From assembly GCA_963831385.1 (NCBI GenBank), contig CAWHPW010000013.1, forward strand, positions 62,001-126,000: a stretch of 64,000 bases of DNA, given 5' to 3'. Shown in pieces: positions 30,007 to 40,071 of the stretch. The translations under genes were made by a program, and so were the position numbers. The DNA is from JACVRX01 sp963831385 (GTDB lineage Bacteria > Actinomycetota > Actinomycetes > Jiangellales > Jiangellaceae). Position 1 is the stretch's first letter, and every line of letters starts with the position of its first letter. The notes under the pieces were generated by a model. That model had not been told where the DNA came from. It saw nothing but the letters and a program-made list of their open reading frames with translations, and searched no databases.

Positions 30007-32235
30007 TCAGCCCGGCGCCCGGCGAAGGGCCGAGGACAGGGCGCCGCTGACGACCAGCGCATAGTCCTGCGGCGGACGGAGCAGGTTCCGGGCGAACACC
30101 TGGATCAGCCAGCGGCCCGGCGCCGGGTCGTCGACCCGGATCACCTCGACGTTGTTGTCGACGTCGGACTTGGTGATCTCCGGCAGCCCGGTGTTACCGG
30201 CCATCTTGGCCCCGGTCGGGTCCTGCACCATGACGCTGAGGTCGTTCTGCAGCGACCGGCCGGGCAGGTCGGTGTAGGCCATGCACAGCCGTAGCGGGAC
30301 GCCGGCTTCGACGTCGACGTGGAACCGTCGTCGCTCTCCGGTCTCGCCGAGTTGGAGATTCGGGGTCTCCCAGCAATCGACGAACTCGAGCCGAAGGTCC
30401 GGCTCGGCCGGGTTGGGCACGGTCGTCGTCAGATTGACCGCACCGAAGCCCTGGTGGAAGTTCGGCCTCGCTTCCCGGTCGGCGAGGGAGTCCGGGCCGG
30501 AGAGCCAGCGGGCACCGTTGACGAGTGTCGCCTTGAGCAGGGCAGCGCTGGGAGAGGTGTCGCGTTCGTCGACGAAGTACTGCCGGACGAGCGCTGCACA
30601 GCCGGCCACCAGCGGACAGGCCATGCTGGTCCCGCCCATGTAGGCGTAGGCGGGCCTGTCGTCGACCAGACCCCAGAAGTGGTCGTCCGGCGCGATGTCG
30701 GACCGGGTGGAGATGATGTCGGTTCCCGGCGCGACGATGTCGGGCTTGATTCTCCGGTCGTCACACGGCCCGCGGCTGCTGAACGCCGCCATGCATTCCG
30801 GGTCCCCGGACACCCGCTGGTCGGCGATCGGTGGCTTGGGGAAGTCCTGCCGCCAGGTGTCTCCGTAGGTGCGCCCGGACAGCCCGCCGGTCGTTCGCCG
30901 GTTGCGTGCAGCACCAACCGTGAGCGCGTTCTTGCACGACGCGGGCGAGCCGATCGACAGCCAATCGACGAAGCCGGGTTCGGAGTTGAAGGGGTCGGCC
31001 GCCGTGCCCTCGTTACCTGCGGCGATCACGATCAGCATGTCTCGGCGTTTGGCCGCGTACGCGTCGACGTCGTTGGAGTCGACGGTGTACGCCGACGCGG
31101 TGGCCGCGCCCCAGCTGTTGTTGTGGACGCGGGCACCCGCCTGGTAGGCCGGTTCGAACAGGTCCTCCAGCGAGACGGGCAGGCCGCCGAGACCTCCGCG
31201 CGGGTCGAGGAGGGATTGGAAGTACAGCTTGGCCGCCGGCGCCACACCGGCATAGGTCCCGTCGGACGCCGACCCGTCGGCAAGCACGGAGCCGGCCACG
31301 TGGGTGCCGTGACCGTGCGGGTCGGACGCGTCGTTCGGCCGGCCGAGCGCGACGACCTCGATCACGCGCCCGGCGAAGTCGGGGTGGTCCTCCTGCAAGC
31401 CGGTGTCGGCTACGGCGACCACCTGGCCGGCTCCGGTCAGGGGCAGGCTGCGCCCCGGGGTGTCCGAGGTGACACCGAGCAGGCCGCGGGCGACGTCGTT
31501 GAACAGCTTGGGCGGGACGTGCTCCACCATGCTGAGAACGCCGGGCAGGGTGCTGATCTCACGCTGCAGGCCAGAGTCTGGCGGCAGCGCGAGCCGGACC
31601 CGTCGGCCGCCTTCGCCGACTACGGACACGTCGTTCTGCTCGAGCCAGGACAGCACCTGCCCGCGCACCGATGCGTCGGAGAGCCACAGGTCCCAGACCC
31701 GAGCCGGCTCGCCTTCGCCGCGGTCGTCGGCGCCCGCGGTCAGCACGATCGGGCCGGTCTTCGACGGTCCGTAGCGCTCGACGTCGCGGACGAACGGTAG
31801 GTTGATCACCTCGGCCGCCTGCTCAGGCGTGGCGGTAGCCACATAGGCGTGGTGCGGCACGTACTCGTCGAGCTCCGCCCCGGTCGCAGCGAGTGCTTCG
31901 CGCATCTCGCCCATCAGCGGGCTGGTCAGGCTGACCAGCCACTGGGTCGGTGCGCCCGGCTCCGGCGGGGCGATCTCGTCGTCGTCGCCGGCCCGCCACC
32001 CGTCGACGCCGGTCTCGGCCGCCAGCGTCCCCCGCGCCATGGCCGCGGTCGTCGGCCGGCCGGCCGGCGCCACCTCGTCGACGACCAACCCCGCCTGCTC
32101 GAGTTCTTCGATGCGGTCCTCGTCGACGTCGCCGATCACGTAGCTCGCGGTCCACTGCGCGTTTTCGACGATCGGGCCGGCGGCTGCCAGCTCGGTTTCG
32201 TGCATCGCATACGCGATGACGTGTTTGGTTGCCAT
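30007..32235 (-). CDS. S8 subtilisin-like serine peptidase, intracellular
   Basis: A 742-residue intact peptidase. The catalytic triad is Asp277 (VAVADTGLQ), His312 (DPHGHGTHVAGS) and Ser537 (YMGGTSMACPL), with oxyanion Asn408 (IAAGNEG). Residues 1-250 contain two propeptide/inhibitor-like ferredoxin-type units (VPHHAYVATATPEQAAEVI and a second at ~200-240). A C-terminal beta-sandwich (~600-742) resembles that of KP-43-type subtilases. There is no signal peptide, unusual for a large subtilase, so it should stay in the cytoplasm. It sits 35 bp after the WD40 gene and 4 bp before the CHAT gene. It is probably an effector or maturation protease of the operon. Confidence 0.93.
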   Translation of the reverse strand: MATKHVIAYAMHETELAAAGPIVENAQWTASYVIGDVDEDRIEELEQAGLVVDEVAPAGRPTTAAMARGTLAAETGVDGWRAGDDDEIAPPEPGAPTQWLVSLTSPLMGEMREALAATGAELDEYVPHHAYVATATPEQAAEVINLPFVRDVERYGPSKTGPIVLTAGADDRGEGEPARVWDLWLSDASVRGQVLSWLEQNDVSVVGEGGRRVRLALPPDSGLQREISTLPGVLSMVEHVPPKLFNDVARGLLGVTSDTPGRSLPLTGAGQVVAVADTGLQEDHPDFAGRVIEVVALGRPNDASDPHGHGTHVAGSVLADGSASDGTYAGVAPAAKLYFQSLLDPRGGLGGLPVSLEDLFEPAYQAGARVHNNSWGAATASAYTVDSNDVDAYAAKRRDMLIVIAAGNEGTAADPFNSEPGFVDWLSIGSPASCKNALTVGAARNRRTTGGLSGRTYGDTWRQDFPKPPIADQRVSGDPECMAAFSSRGPCDDRRIKPDIVAPGTDIISTRSDIAPDDHFWGLVDDRPAYAYMGGTSMACPLVAGCAALVRQYFVDERDTSPSAALLKATLVNGARWLSGPDSLADREARPNFHQGFGAVNLTTTVPNPAEPDLRLEFVDCWETPNLQLGETGERRRFHVDVEAGVPLRLCMAYTDLPGRSLQNDLSVMVQDPTGAKMAGNTGLPEITKSDVDNNVEVIRVDDPAPGRWLIQVFARNLLRPPQDYALVVSGALSSALRRAPG

Positions 32236-32270
32236 GAGCTTCCCCTCACTCCTTCAGTCGTTCGACATGC

Positions 32271-35200
32271 TCAGTCCTCCGGGCATTCGGCCTCGAGGTG
32301 GCGCCGGCATTCGTCGCCGGTGAGCTTCTCCCGGGTGGTCTGGTCCTCGGCGGCTCTGACCAACTCGTCACCGTCGAGGAAGACCAGGTGTGGCGAGCCG
32401 TTTCCGTCTCCGACGAAGATGCGCTCACCGTTCGCGTCGAACGTGAGCCGGAGCGGTGGGGTTCCCTGCAGGAGTCTGGTGGTCGCCCGTGCCGTTTTCG
32501 GTATTCCAGACGATGATGGAGTGGTCTTCGCTGGCGCTGGCCAGGCGGTCGCCGGCGGTGTTGAACGCGACGTCGTTGACTATCTTGGCGTGGCCGTCCG
32601 CCGAACCTTCGTGTAGACGCTCGCCGGTCGCCGGGTCCCAGAACTGGACCGAACCGTTCTCACCGCCGACGGCGATCAGTGTTCCGGTGTTGTTCCAGGC
32701 CGCGGCGCGCGCCCGGGTCCCGAGCGGAAGGTGTCTGCGCCGGCCTCAACGGTCGTCGACGTCCCAGATGATCGCCGTCTGGTCCTTGGAGGCGCTCACC
32801 AGTTGGGAAGCGTCAGCGCCGTACTCGAGTGAAACGACGCCGTCGGAGTGTTGATCGGAGGACTGATCGGAGGACGCGACCTCGGTCCGCGTGGACACCT
32901 CCCACACGACTACTCGGCCGTCCCCGTCGCCGCCGGCCACGAACCGGCCGTCAGGGCTCAGGGCAACGGCCCAAGCGCCGGAGTCGCCCATCGACATGGA
33001 GAACGACCAGCGCGAGAGTCGCTCGTATCGATCACCTCGACGCCGGCGCTCTTCCGGGCCACTGCGATGCGCTCGCCGTCCGGTGACACCTCGAGGTCCT
33101 GGACCGGGTCCCACGAGGCGGGCAGAAGGACGCGCGGCGTCAGGTCGGCCGTCCAGGCGACCACGCTGCCGTCCAACGACCCGGTGATCACCCCGCCGTC
33201 GGGCAGCGGCTCGATGGCCGACTCGCGGTCGTAGTAACCGGCGGTGACATCCCAGATCGCCGGGGCACCCGATTCCGTCGTCACGACCGCTCGACCTGCG
33301 TTGGACGGGTCGAGGTCGACTGTTTGCGGCGACATGCCGGTAGCCGTAATCCAGCGTGCGGTCTTCGACGCCGACGGATCGATCACGAGCGCGGTTCCCA
33401 ACTCGTCGATCGCCACGACGCGGGCGCCGTCGGCGCTGAACGAGATGTCGCTCAGCCCTCCCCGATCCAGATAGAAGAGGCTGTCACCGGTGGCGAGGTT
33501 GTGGACCTGCACCACGTTGTACGCGAGACGCTCGCGACCATCGACCCGTCCGGGCTCACGTCGATGGCGACGATTGGCGACGGGTGGGTAACGATGTCGC
33601 GAACGTGCTCACCCGTGTCCGGCGTCCCACACCGATACGACGCCCTTGGTGTCGCCGACGACGAGCTGCTTGCCGTCGGGCGTCCACTCGAGCTCTACAC
33701 CGGACAGGTCGGCGGACTCGGCGGCGTCGAACCCGCGTACGATCCGCCCGGATCCTGGCCAGCGATCGACAAGCCGGGGAATCCAAGCGAGGCGATTCGT
33801 CGTCCGTCCGGACTGAAGGCCACCTGCCAGAGCTCGGGCCTTCGTGCGGTGTGATCCAGGTCGGTTCGCCGGCATCCGCCTCGGCCGGCCAGACGGCAAC
33901 CCGGCCGTCCGCCGCGACAGCAGGCGATTCGGGAGCCGTCCGGGCTGAATACCAGGCTTCTCGGGTTGATCAGGCCGCGGCCGCCTGGCAGTTCGGGCAG
34001 CGTGTACAGCTCGTCGCCGGACGACACGTCCCATACCACGATGGAGTCGTCGTCGTGGTAGCGTGGCGATGAGCCGGCCGTCTGGGCTGTACACCGCGCT
34101 CGTTGCCGGGCCGTGACCGCGCAGCACCCTGACCACCGGGCTCTGGTCGACGGCCAGTTGCAGGGCCTTCTGGATGTCGGGATTGGTGGGCGAGCCTTCT
34201 GGCAGGTCGACCGCTGCCCGGGCGAGCAACAGGCCGAGGTCGACATCGGACTCCAGCGAATCTCTCGCCTGGCCGGCGAGGGCGGTGACCGCGGACCGTT
34301 GGCCGATGTCGTGGCCTGCTCGTTGAGCGCGCCAGGCCCAGCCGCCAAGCGTTGCGGCGAGCACGCAGCCGACGACCGCGATGACCAGCCATCGCCGGGT
34401 CCGTTTCGCTGCCCGCCGTTCGCGTTCGGCCTGCTCGGCGGCCTTGCGGGAGGCCTCGAAGAACTCCTGCTCGCGGGCGGAAAGGGTGGCGGCATTGGCA
34501 GCGACCCAGGTCTCGGCGTTGACCAGGTCCGGGCCGGTGAGCAGCGCCTGGTCGGGCCGGTTCTGTTCGTCCCACCAGGTGGCGAGCCGTTCGAAGTGGG
34601 ACAGATTCACCTCGCGCCAGCGCGCGTTGTCCTCCTTGACCGGCTCGATCAGCCGGTCGTGGGCCAGCTCGTACCACGTCGCGCCCCGCCGGCTCTCCGC
34701 CCGCACCAGGTGCGCGTCGGTCAGCATCCGGACCGCGCCCTCGCTGAAGGCGCCGTTCTGCCGTGGGCCGTAGAGCACCTGGCCCCGGATTCCCTGCGGG
34801 GTGACGAGCTCGGTCTCGAACCAATCTCGCAGTGCCCGCTCGCTGACGCCGGTCTCCGCCGCTGCCGCGGCGACACAGTCGGCGTAGTAGCTCGGCCAGC
34901 GCCTGGTCGACGTTGCCGACCGCCTCGACGTCTTCGACCTCGATCGCGCTGGCGTCCTCGTCCAGCTGGTTCCAGACCTGCCGGCAGGCCACCTGGAGCT
35001 GGACCGGCTCCACCGTGGGCCCCAGCTCCTCGGTGACGCCGTCGGCCCGTTGGACCCGGATGCGCCGCAGGTCGTCGACCAGCTTTTCCGCGGCCGGGCG
35101 TTTGAAGTCGGCGCCACGGTCGGCCGCCGGCAGGATCATCGCGTCCAGAGCCTGGTCGACACCGAGCAGGTCGAGCCGGTACCGGTTCGCGAACCGGGTC

Positions 35201-35812
35201 GGCACGAACCGGGAGTAGGGATCGAGCTCGGCCAGGAAGTCCTCCCGGATCGCGAACAGCGCCCACAGGTTCCGATCGCGCAGGGCGACGCCGATGTCGG
35301 CGAAGAACTCCTCCTTGGCGGCGTGGTCGTTGGGATCGGCGGTGATGACCTCCTCGAACTGGTCGAAGAGCAGCACCTCGTTGCCCGGCTTGTTGTCCAG
35401 GTCGGGCCACGCCGCCAGGTACTCGGTGACCGTCATCGCGTCGAGCTCGGCGGTGCGGCGCTGGTGCTCCGGCGGCAGGCCCTCCTCGAGCGAGAGCAGC
35501 GTGCTCAGCACGTAGCGGTTGCGTGGCGGGCCGGACGAGTGAACTGCCCGGCGGCGGCTCGTGGGTCAGCCGGACGAGCGGCAGCACCTCGAAGCCCTCG
35601 GCCTCGAGCTGGCGCATCAGCCCGGCGGCGATCAGCGACGACTTGCCGGCGCCGGACGGCGAGTAGAGCAGGACGACCCGCTCGGCGATCAGCAGGTCGA
35701 GCAGGTCGGCGGTCTCCCGGTCGCGCCCGTAGAAGGCGTCGCCTCGGCGGAAGGCCTGCGGCCCGACGTACGGGTTGCCAGTCGCCTTCGGGGTGCCGAC
35801 CTCGGTGCTCAC
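32271..35812 (-). pseudogene. nSTAND1 NTPase with membrane helix and WD40 propeller, frameshifted
   Basis: Reconstructed from at least eight frame segments, ~1180 residues. It begins NPYVGPQAFRRGDAFYGRDRE, the nSTAND1 entry motif, with Walker A SPSGAGKSS (near 35660) and Walker B VLLFDQFEEV (near 35360). A winged-helix region (GAVRMLTDAHLVRAE) and arm follow. A single membrane helix is at about 34340-34380 (RWLVIAVVGCVLAATLGGW). From ~34150 onward there are WD40 blades (DSIVVWDVSSGDEL, SKDQTAIIWDVDD, EDHSIIVWNTENG), ending GDECRRHLEAECPED. STAND proteins hold effectors off until a ligand binds the repeat sensor. The GTG at 35812 has GGAG upstream. However, after correcting one base near 35850 the CHAT-SIR2 frame runs straight into it, so both may be one protein. 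Confidence 0.8.
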
Positions 35813-37996
35813 GATGCGCTCCGCGACCCAGTGGCTCGTGCAGCTCCTTGATGAAGCTCTCGGTGCTGCCCCAGTAGATGGTGATGTTGCTGCCCTGGAA
35901 GTACTTCTCCAGGTAGCTCCGGGCCCGGTCCGGCTCGATCGTGCTGCCCTCCTCGGGGTCGATCTGCACGGCGACGTGGGTGTGCTCCCTACGCCGGTCG
36001 CCTTCCTGGTTGACGATGCTGCGGAACAGCACCCGGAAGTCCCACTCGTCGAGCCGGAAGCCGAGGAACATCAGCGAGCTGTCGGCGAAGGCCCGCCGCA
36101 CCCCGGCGGGACGAGGTCCTTGTCCCGGGTGACGCCGATGAGGAAGTCGAAGTAGTCGTCCTCGGTGAGCACCAGCGAGCGGCGCCGGGCGAGGTGCCCG
36201 AACAGGTGGTAGACCAGCGGGCGCTGGTCGTCGGGCCGGTAGGTCCGGTCGCGGTCGAACACCGACGTCGGCCAGCCGGCCTGGTCGGCGGCCAGACGCT
36301 TGCTCGGGGTCGTCCTCGACGGCGAACGCCCAGTCCGGGGTGTCGAGCGCGGACGCGTCGTCCCACCAGCTGTCGTCCTCGAGCCGCTTCCAGCGGCACG
36401 GCTCGACCTGCGGGTCCTTGCCTTCGGCCCGCAGCGCCTCGGCCAGCAGGTTCCACGGCTGGGTGGTCACGTAGAGCGGGATCGGCATGCTCGGCCAGCA
36501 CGGCGTACGGGTCCAGCGTCCCCTCCGGGTACCGGATCCGCCACACGTCGGACATCAGCTTGTTCAGCGGCAGGTTCTCGATCTTGCGGTCGCGGTAGTA
36601 CTCCGCGGGCAGCTGGTCGCCGTAGCTCTCGACGAGGGCGTGCCGCAGGTACTGGCCCAGCTCGTCGCGGGGGAACTCGTAGCTCTGGTTGACCGACAGG
36701 TACTGGGCGACCTGCGGCAGGTCGTCGCGGTAGTGCGGCGCCATCGGGAAGTGGAAGTTCTTCGCCCACCGCTGGGCGATCTCCTGGCGGGAGCCGAGCA
36801 GCTGGTCGGTCAGGCCCGGGCCCGAGGATCGGCGTGCACTTGCGCTTGCTTGATCTCGTTGACCAGCGCCGGGAACTTCTCGAACGGCTCGCCGGCCCGG
36901 CCCAAGCCCGGAGACGTACCAGATCCGGCCGCTGCGCAGGCGCATGAACAGCGCCGGCGCCCACCAGTCGTGCCGGTCGCGCACCGCACCGCGAGCGGCA
37001 GCCATCGCCCGGTCGATCTGGCCGTCGCGCTGCAGCTCGTGGAAGAACGTCGGCATGAACCGGGAGACGGTCTCCATCGAGATGTCGCCCTGCATGGCGA
37101 GCACCGCCGGGAACCCCGGCCTCGGCCAGCCGCGGGCCGAGAGCCGCCAGGACGCCGCCGTCGTCGGTCTGCTGGCTTCGCCCGAGACCGGCGCTCTGGC
37201 AGGACGCGAGCACGACCAGCCGGGGGACCTTGGTGAGGTCGCGGATCCGCTCGACCAGCGCGCCGCCCCGGATACGGGCCGACGGTCCCGTCCTCGTTCT
37301 CCAGGATCAGGTACGGCTCGTCGCCGGCGAGGTAGCCGTGGCAGACCAGGTAGAGGATGTCGCATCCGTCGCGGAGTTCGTCGAACAGGCGCTCCTCGGT
37401 GACCTCACCGTGGTTGGCGAGCACCCGGCTCGGCAGCGGCGACAGCCCGTCCTGTGCGCGCTGGACCTCTTCCTCGACGGCCACCGGGGCGAGGTCGCGC
37501 GCCTGGAATCGGTCGAGGTCCGTCGGGCCGGACACGACGACCAGGGCGCGCAGCGCGCTCTTGGGCCGCAGCCGGACCGGGCGCCAGTCGTTGCTGGACA
37601 GGTAGCGCGAGAACACGATGTTCTCGTCGGTCAGCAGCGGGGAGCCGTCGCGGGGGTCGAGCATCGTCTCCCAGCGCAGGCCGTGCAGCGCGGTGGCGCT
37701 CGGACCGACGAACAGCCGGACCCGCAGGGTGACGCCCTGGCTCTGCGCCGCCGCGATCGCCTGCCGGTAGGCGTCGCCGACCGTCGCCACCGAGCAGGGC
37801 CTGGCCCAGCGCGCGGCCATAGGCCTCGGCGTCCGAGCTCGAGCTCTTCCAGTTCACTCGGATCGATGTCGACGGTCAGGGCACCCTCGACGTTGATGTC
37901 GGCGTCGGACTCTTGCTGGCTGTAGCGGACCTCGACCCGCCAGGTCACGCCGTCGCGCCGGTGCAGGCCGATCTCGAGGTCGGCGTAGTCGGTCAT
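35813..37996 (-). pseudogene. CHAT peptidase-SIR2-like NADase region, frameshifted
   Basis: About ten single-base shifts break a ~720-residue region. ATG 37996 overlaps the stop of the C25-like gene (ATGA). CHAT spans residues ~1-370: DILYLVCHGYLAGDEPYL has the catalytic His and LVVLASCQSAGLG the Cys; MPTFFHELQRDGQIDRAMAA follows. From ~385 a SIR2-like domain begins (LGPGLTDQLLGSRQEIAQRW), continues with PLVYHLFGHLARRRSLVLTE, FDFLIG and SSLMFLGFRLDEWDFRVLF, and ends near TESFIKELHE. SIR2 domains with STAND partners in bacterial defence deplete NAD. With one C removed near 35850 the frame reads HWVAERIVSTEVG into the nSTAND1 gene, predicting a ~1,900-residue CHAT-SIR2-STAND-WD40 polypeptide. 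Confidence 0.78.
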
Positions 37997-39921
37997 GGCG
38001 GATCCCCTGGTTCGGGCAGGGGTTTCTGGTGTGCTCGTCGGGCGTCGATGCTGATCTGGACCAGCCGCGTGTGCAGCGCGGTCAGGGCGTCATCGTCGCC
38101 CAGATCCGGCGCCGTCGCGACATGGGCCGCCGTGCCGTCGAGGTCCACGCTGGAGAAGAGGCGCAGGTAGGCCCCGCTGATACGACCGGTCACCGGGTCG
38201 TACGCAACCCCGCCGGGGTCGTCGGTGACGTATGTCGCGACCTCGACCGGGTCATTTCTGGCTGGAGACAGGACTGTCCGGTCCTCCGCCACGTCCGGGG
38301 AGGAGTCGGCCGCTCGGCGGCCGTGACCCGCGACGGTGATCGGCGCGCTCCTGGTCGCCATTACCTCGGCGGCTCGGACCGGCGACGGCAGCCGCACGGC
38401 GGGATCGCCCAGCAAGACGAAACCCCGCGCGTCCGCGTGCGCCGCGAACAGACCGGCCAGCATCTCCTCGTCGGTGCGCCAGCCTTCGTTGGCGTCGGTA
38501 ACGGCCTGGTTCAGATCCGTGGCGAGCTCGGCATACCGGTCACCGACGTACTCCAGCGCCGAACCGATCGGCTGCCCCGCTCCGAGCTCGGCAAGTGTGC
38601 TCCGGTACACCTCGGTCTGCCGTCCCGCCCCTGGCCAGACGAACGAGTAACCGAGCGCCCGATCAACGTGCCCGACGACGGCCAGCGCACCCGCCTCACG
38701 GCCGAGCAAGGCTTGCGGGAGCGCGCCGACGAACGGGTCGGGCGCCAACGGCCGGCGATCGTCGGGGTTGCGATCGAATTCGTCGTAGCGCGGGGTTCCG
38801 GCACCGAAGCAGGCGAACAGGAAGGCGATCATCCCCGTCAGGTCGGCGTCGGGGATATCCGGCGCGGCAAACCAATGCGCGGGGCCGATCTTCCCGCGCC
38901 GCGGCCCCGGCCAGTCCTGGCATACCAGCGCCCCTTGGACGGCGCGCTGGTCCGAGTGGCCGGCCGGGAAACCCACGCCGTGGGTCGCGGTGAAGAGCAG
39001 GTCGGGTCGCTCGGCTCCGGACAGCAGGGCCCGCAGCCCGTCCTTGGCGGCGTCGGCGCCGATGAAGGACCGAACCGACCAGGACCCGTCGCTGAGTGCG
39101 GTCGCGAGGGGCGTGACCAAGTGCTCGCAGCTCAGGGCCGTCGCCGGGTCGTCGTCGTTGCGGGCGGCGAAGAAGGCCAGCCGAGCGGATTCGGTGCGCG
39201 AAGTTCCGGTTTCGGCCGCGACGACGTTCGCGGCGTAACGGGCATAGCCGGCGACGTCGTCGAAGTGGATCCGTCCCACCGCGTGCTGCACGTCGAGCTG
39301 GTACTGGATCTCGAACGGGATCTCGTCCGGACCACCGACCAGCAGCAGATAGTACGGAATGACGTCCGGGTCGACCGGTCCCGGTCCGGAGTGGTGACGG
39401 CGGAGGAAATCCTGCTTGGACTCGCCGAGCAGATAGCCATCTCCGCCGGTGAACTCCCGGTACCGCTCCTCGACGAGCGCACCTGCCTGCGCGTGCCGAC
39501 GCTCGAGCAGGGGCGTCAGTGCGGCCACGACTCTCGGGTCGGCGTCCTGCGCGAAGACGACTCCCCAGCCGGTCTGCGCCAGGTCAGTGGGGTCGACGCC
39601 CTGCTTCGGTGCGTAGACCTGCTCGGTAACCCGCCGGTGTCTCGCCGCCAGTTCGGCGCCGGACCGGTCCGGTGGTGCAGTCGTGGCGAGCCGGGCGAGG
39701 CTCTCGACGGTCATCGGTGCGAGCAGCGGTCCGCCGGTCGTCGCGTCGACGCCATTGGCAAAAAGCAGGCCGTCCACGGCGCTCATGACGTCGTCAGGCC
39801 CGGCTCTGACCCGAACCGTGCGCCCATGGGCATCCCCCGAGAAGCCGTGCCCCCGTGCGCTCGACGTGAGCGGTCGTCGGCTCCTGCTGTCAATCGTACG
39901 CAGCTGATCAAGGATGGGCAC
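37993..39921 (-). CDS. C25 (gingipain)-like clan CD cysteine peptidase, first gene of the operon
   Basis: A 642-residue intact protein. The LLLVGGPDEIPFEIQYQLDV block (~192-211) is typical of bacterial C25-like peptidases. The catalytic dyad is His314 (LLFTATHGVGF) and Cys371 (IAFLFACFGAGTP). A later GALAVVGHVDRALGYSF completes the fold. No signal peptide, unlike secreted gingipains. The GTG start (complement of 39919-39921) is preceded by a 150-bp gap with an inverted repeat, the likely operon promoter. Its stop overlaps the next ATG by 4 bp. It is a probable caspase-like effector or activator of the STAND operon. Confidence 0.8.
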   Translation of the reverse strand: MPILDQLRTIDSRSRRPLTSSARGHGFSGDAHGRTVRVRAGPDDVMSAVDGLLFANGVDATTGGPLLAPMTVESLARLATTAPPDRSGAELAARHRRVTEQVYAPKQGVDPTDLAQTGWGVVFAQDADPRVVAALTPLLERRHAQAGALVEERYREFTGGDGYLLGESKQDFLRRHHSGPGPVDPDVIPYYLLLVGGPDEIPFEIQYQLDVQHAVGRIHFDDVAGYARYAANVVAAETGTSRTESARLAFFAARNDDDPATALSCEHLVTPLATALSDGSWSVRSFIGADAAKDGLRALLSGAERPDLLFTATHGVGFPAGHSDQRAVQGALVCQDWPGPRRGKIGPAHWFAAPDIPDADLTGMIAFLFACFGAGTPRYDEFDRNPDDRRPLAPDPFVGALPQALLGREAGALAVVGHVDRALGYSFVWPGAGRQTEVYRSTLAELGAGQPIGSALEYVGDRYAELATDLNQAVTDANEGWRTDEEMLAGLFAAHADARGFVLLGDPAVRLPSPVRAAEVMATRSAPITVAGHGRRAADSSPDVAEDRTVLSPARNDPVEVATYVTDDPGGVAYDPVTGRISGAYLRLFSSVDLDGTAAHVATAPDLGDDDALTALHTRLVQISIDARRAHQKPLPEPGDPP

Positions 39922-39972
39922 CGAGGTTTTGGATCATCACGGCGTTCTCGGCGCCATGAACCGTCGACGGCA

Positions 39973-40062
39973 ATTGGCGCGTTGTTCTGTCGTGATTGGC
40001 TTGCCAGGCCGTCGCCAAGCTGTCCGTTCCACGGCATTGGTGGAGTCGCACAACGTGCCAAT
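39973..40062. promoter_or_regulatory. Inverted repeat upstream of the CHAT/STAND operon
   Basis: ATTGGCGCGTTGTTC (39973-39987) and GCACAACGTGCCAAT (40048-40062) are inverted copies that match at 13 of 15 positions, 60 bp apart. They occupy the 150-bp gap before the C25-like gene, where the operon promoter should be. An operator pair permitting looping is possible. I could not identify a convincing -10/-35. Confidence 0.4.
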
Positions 40063-40071
40063 CGGCCCGGC

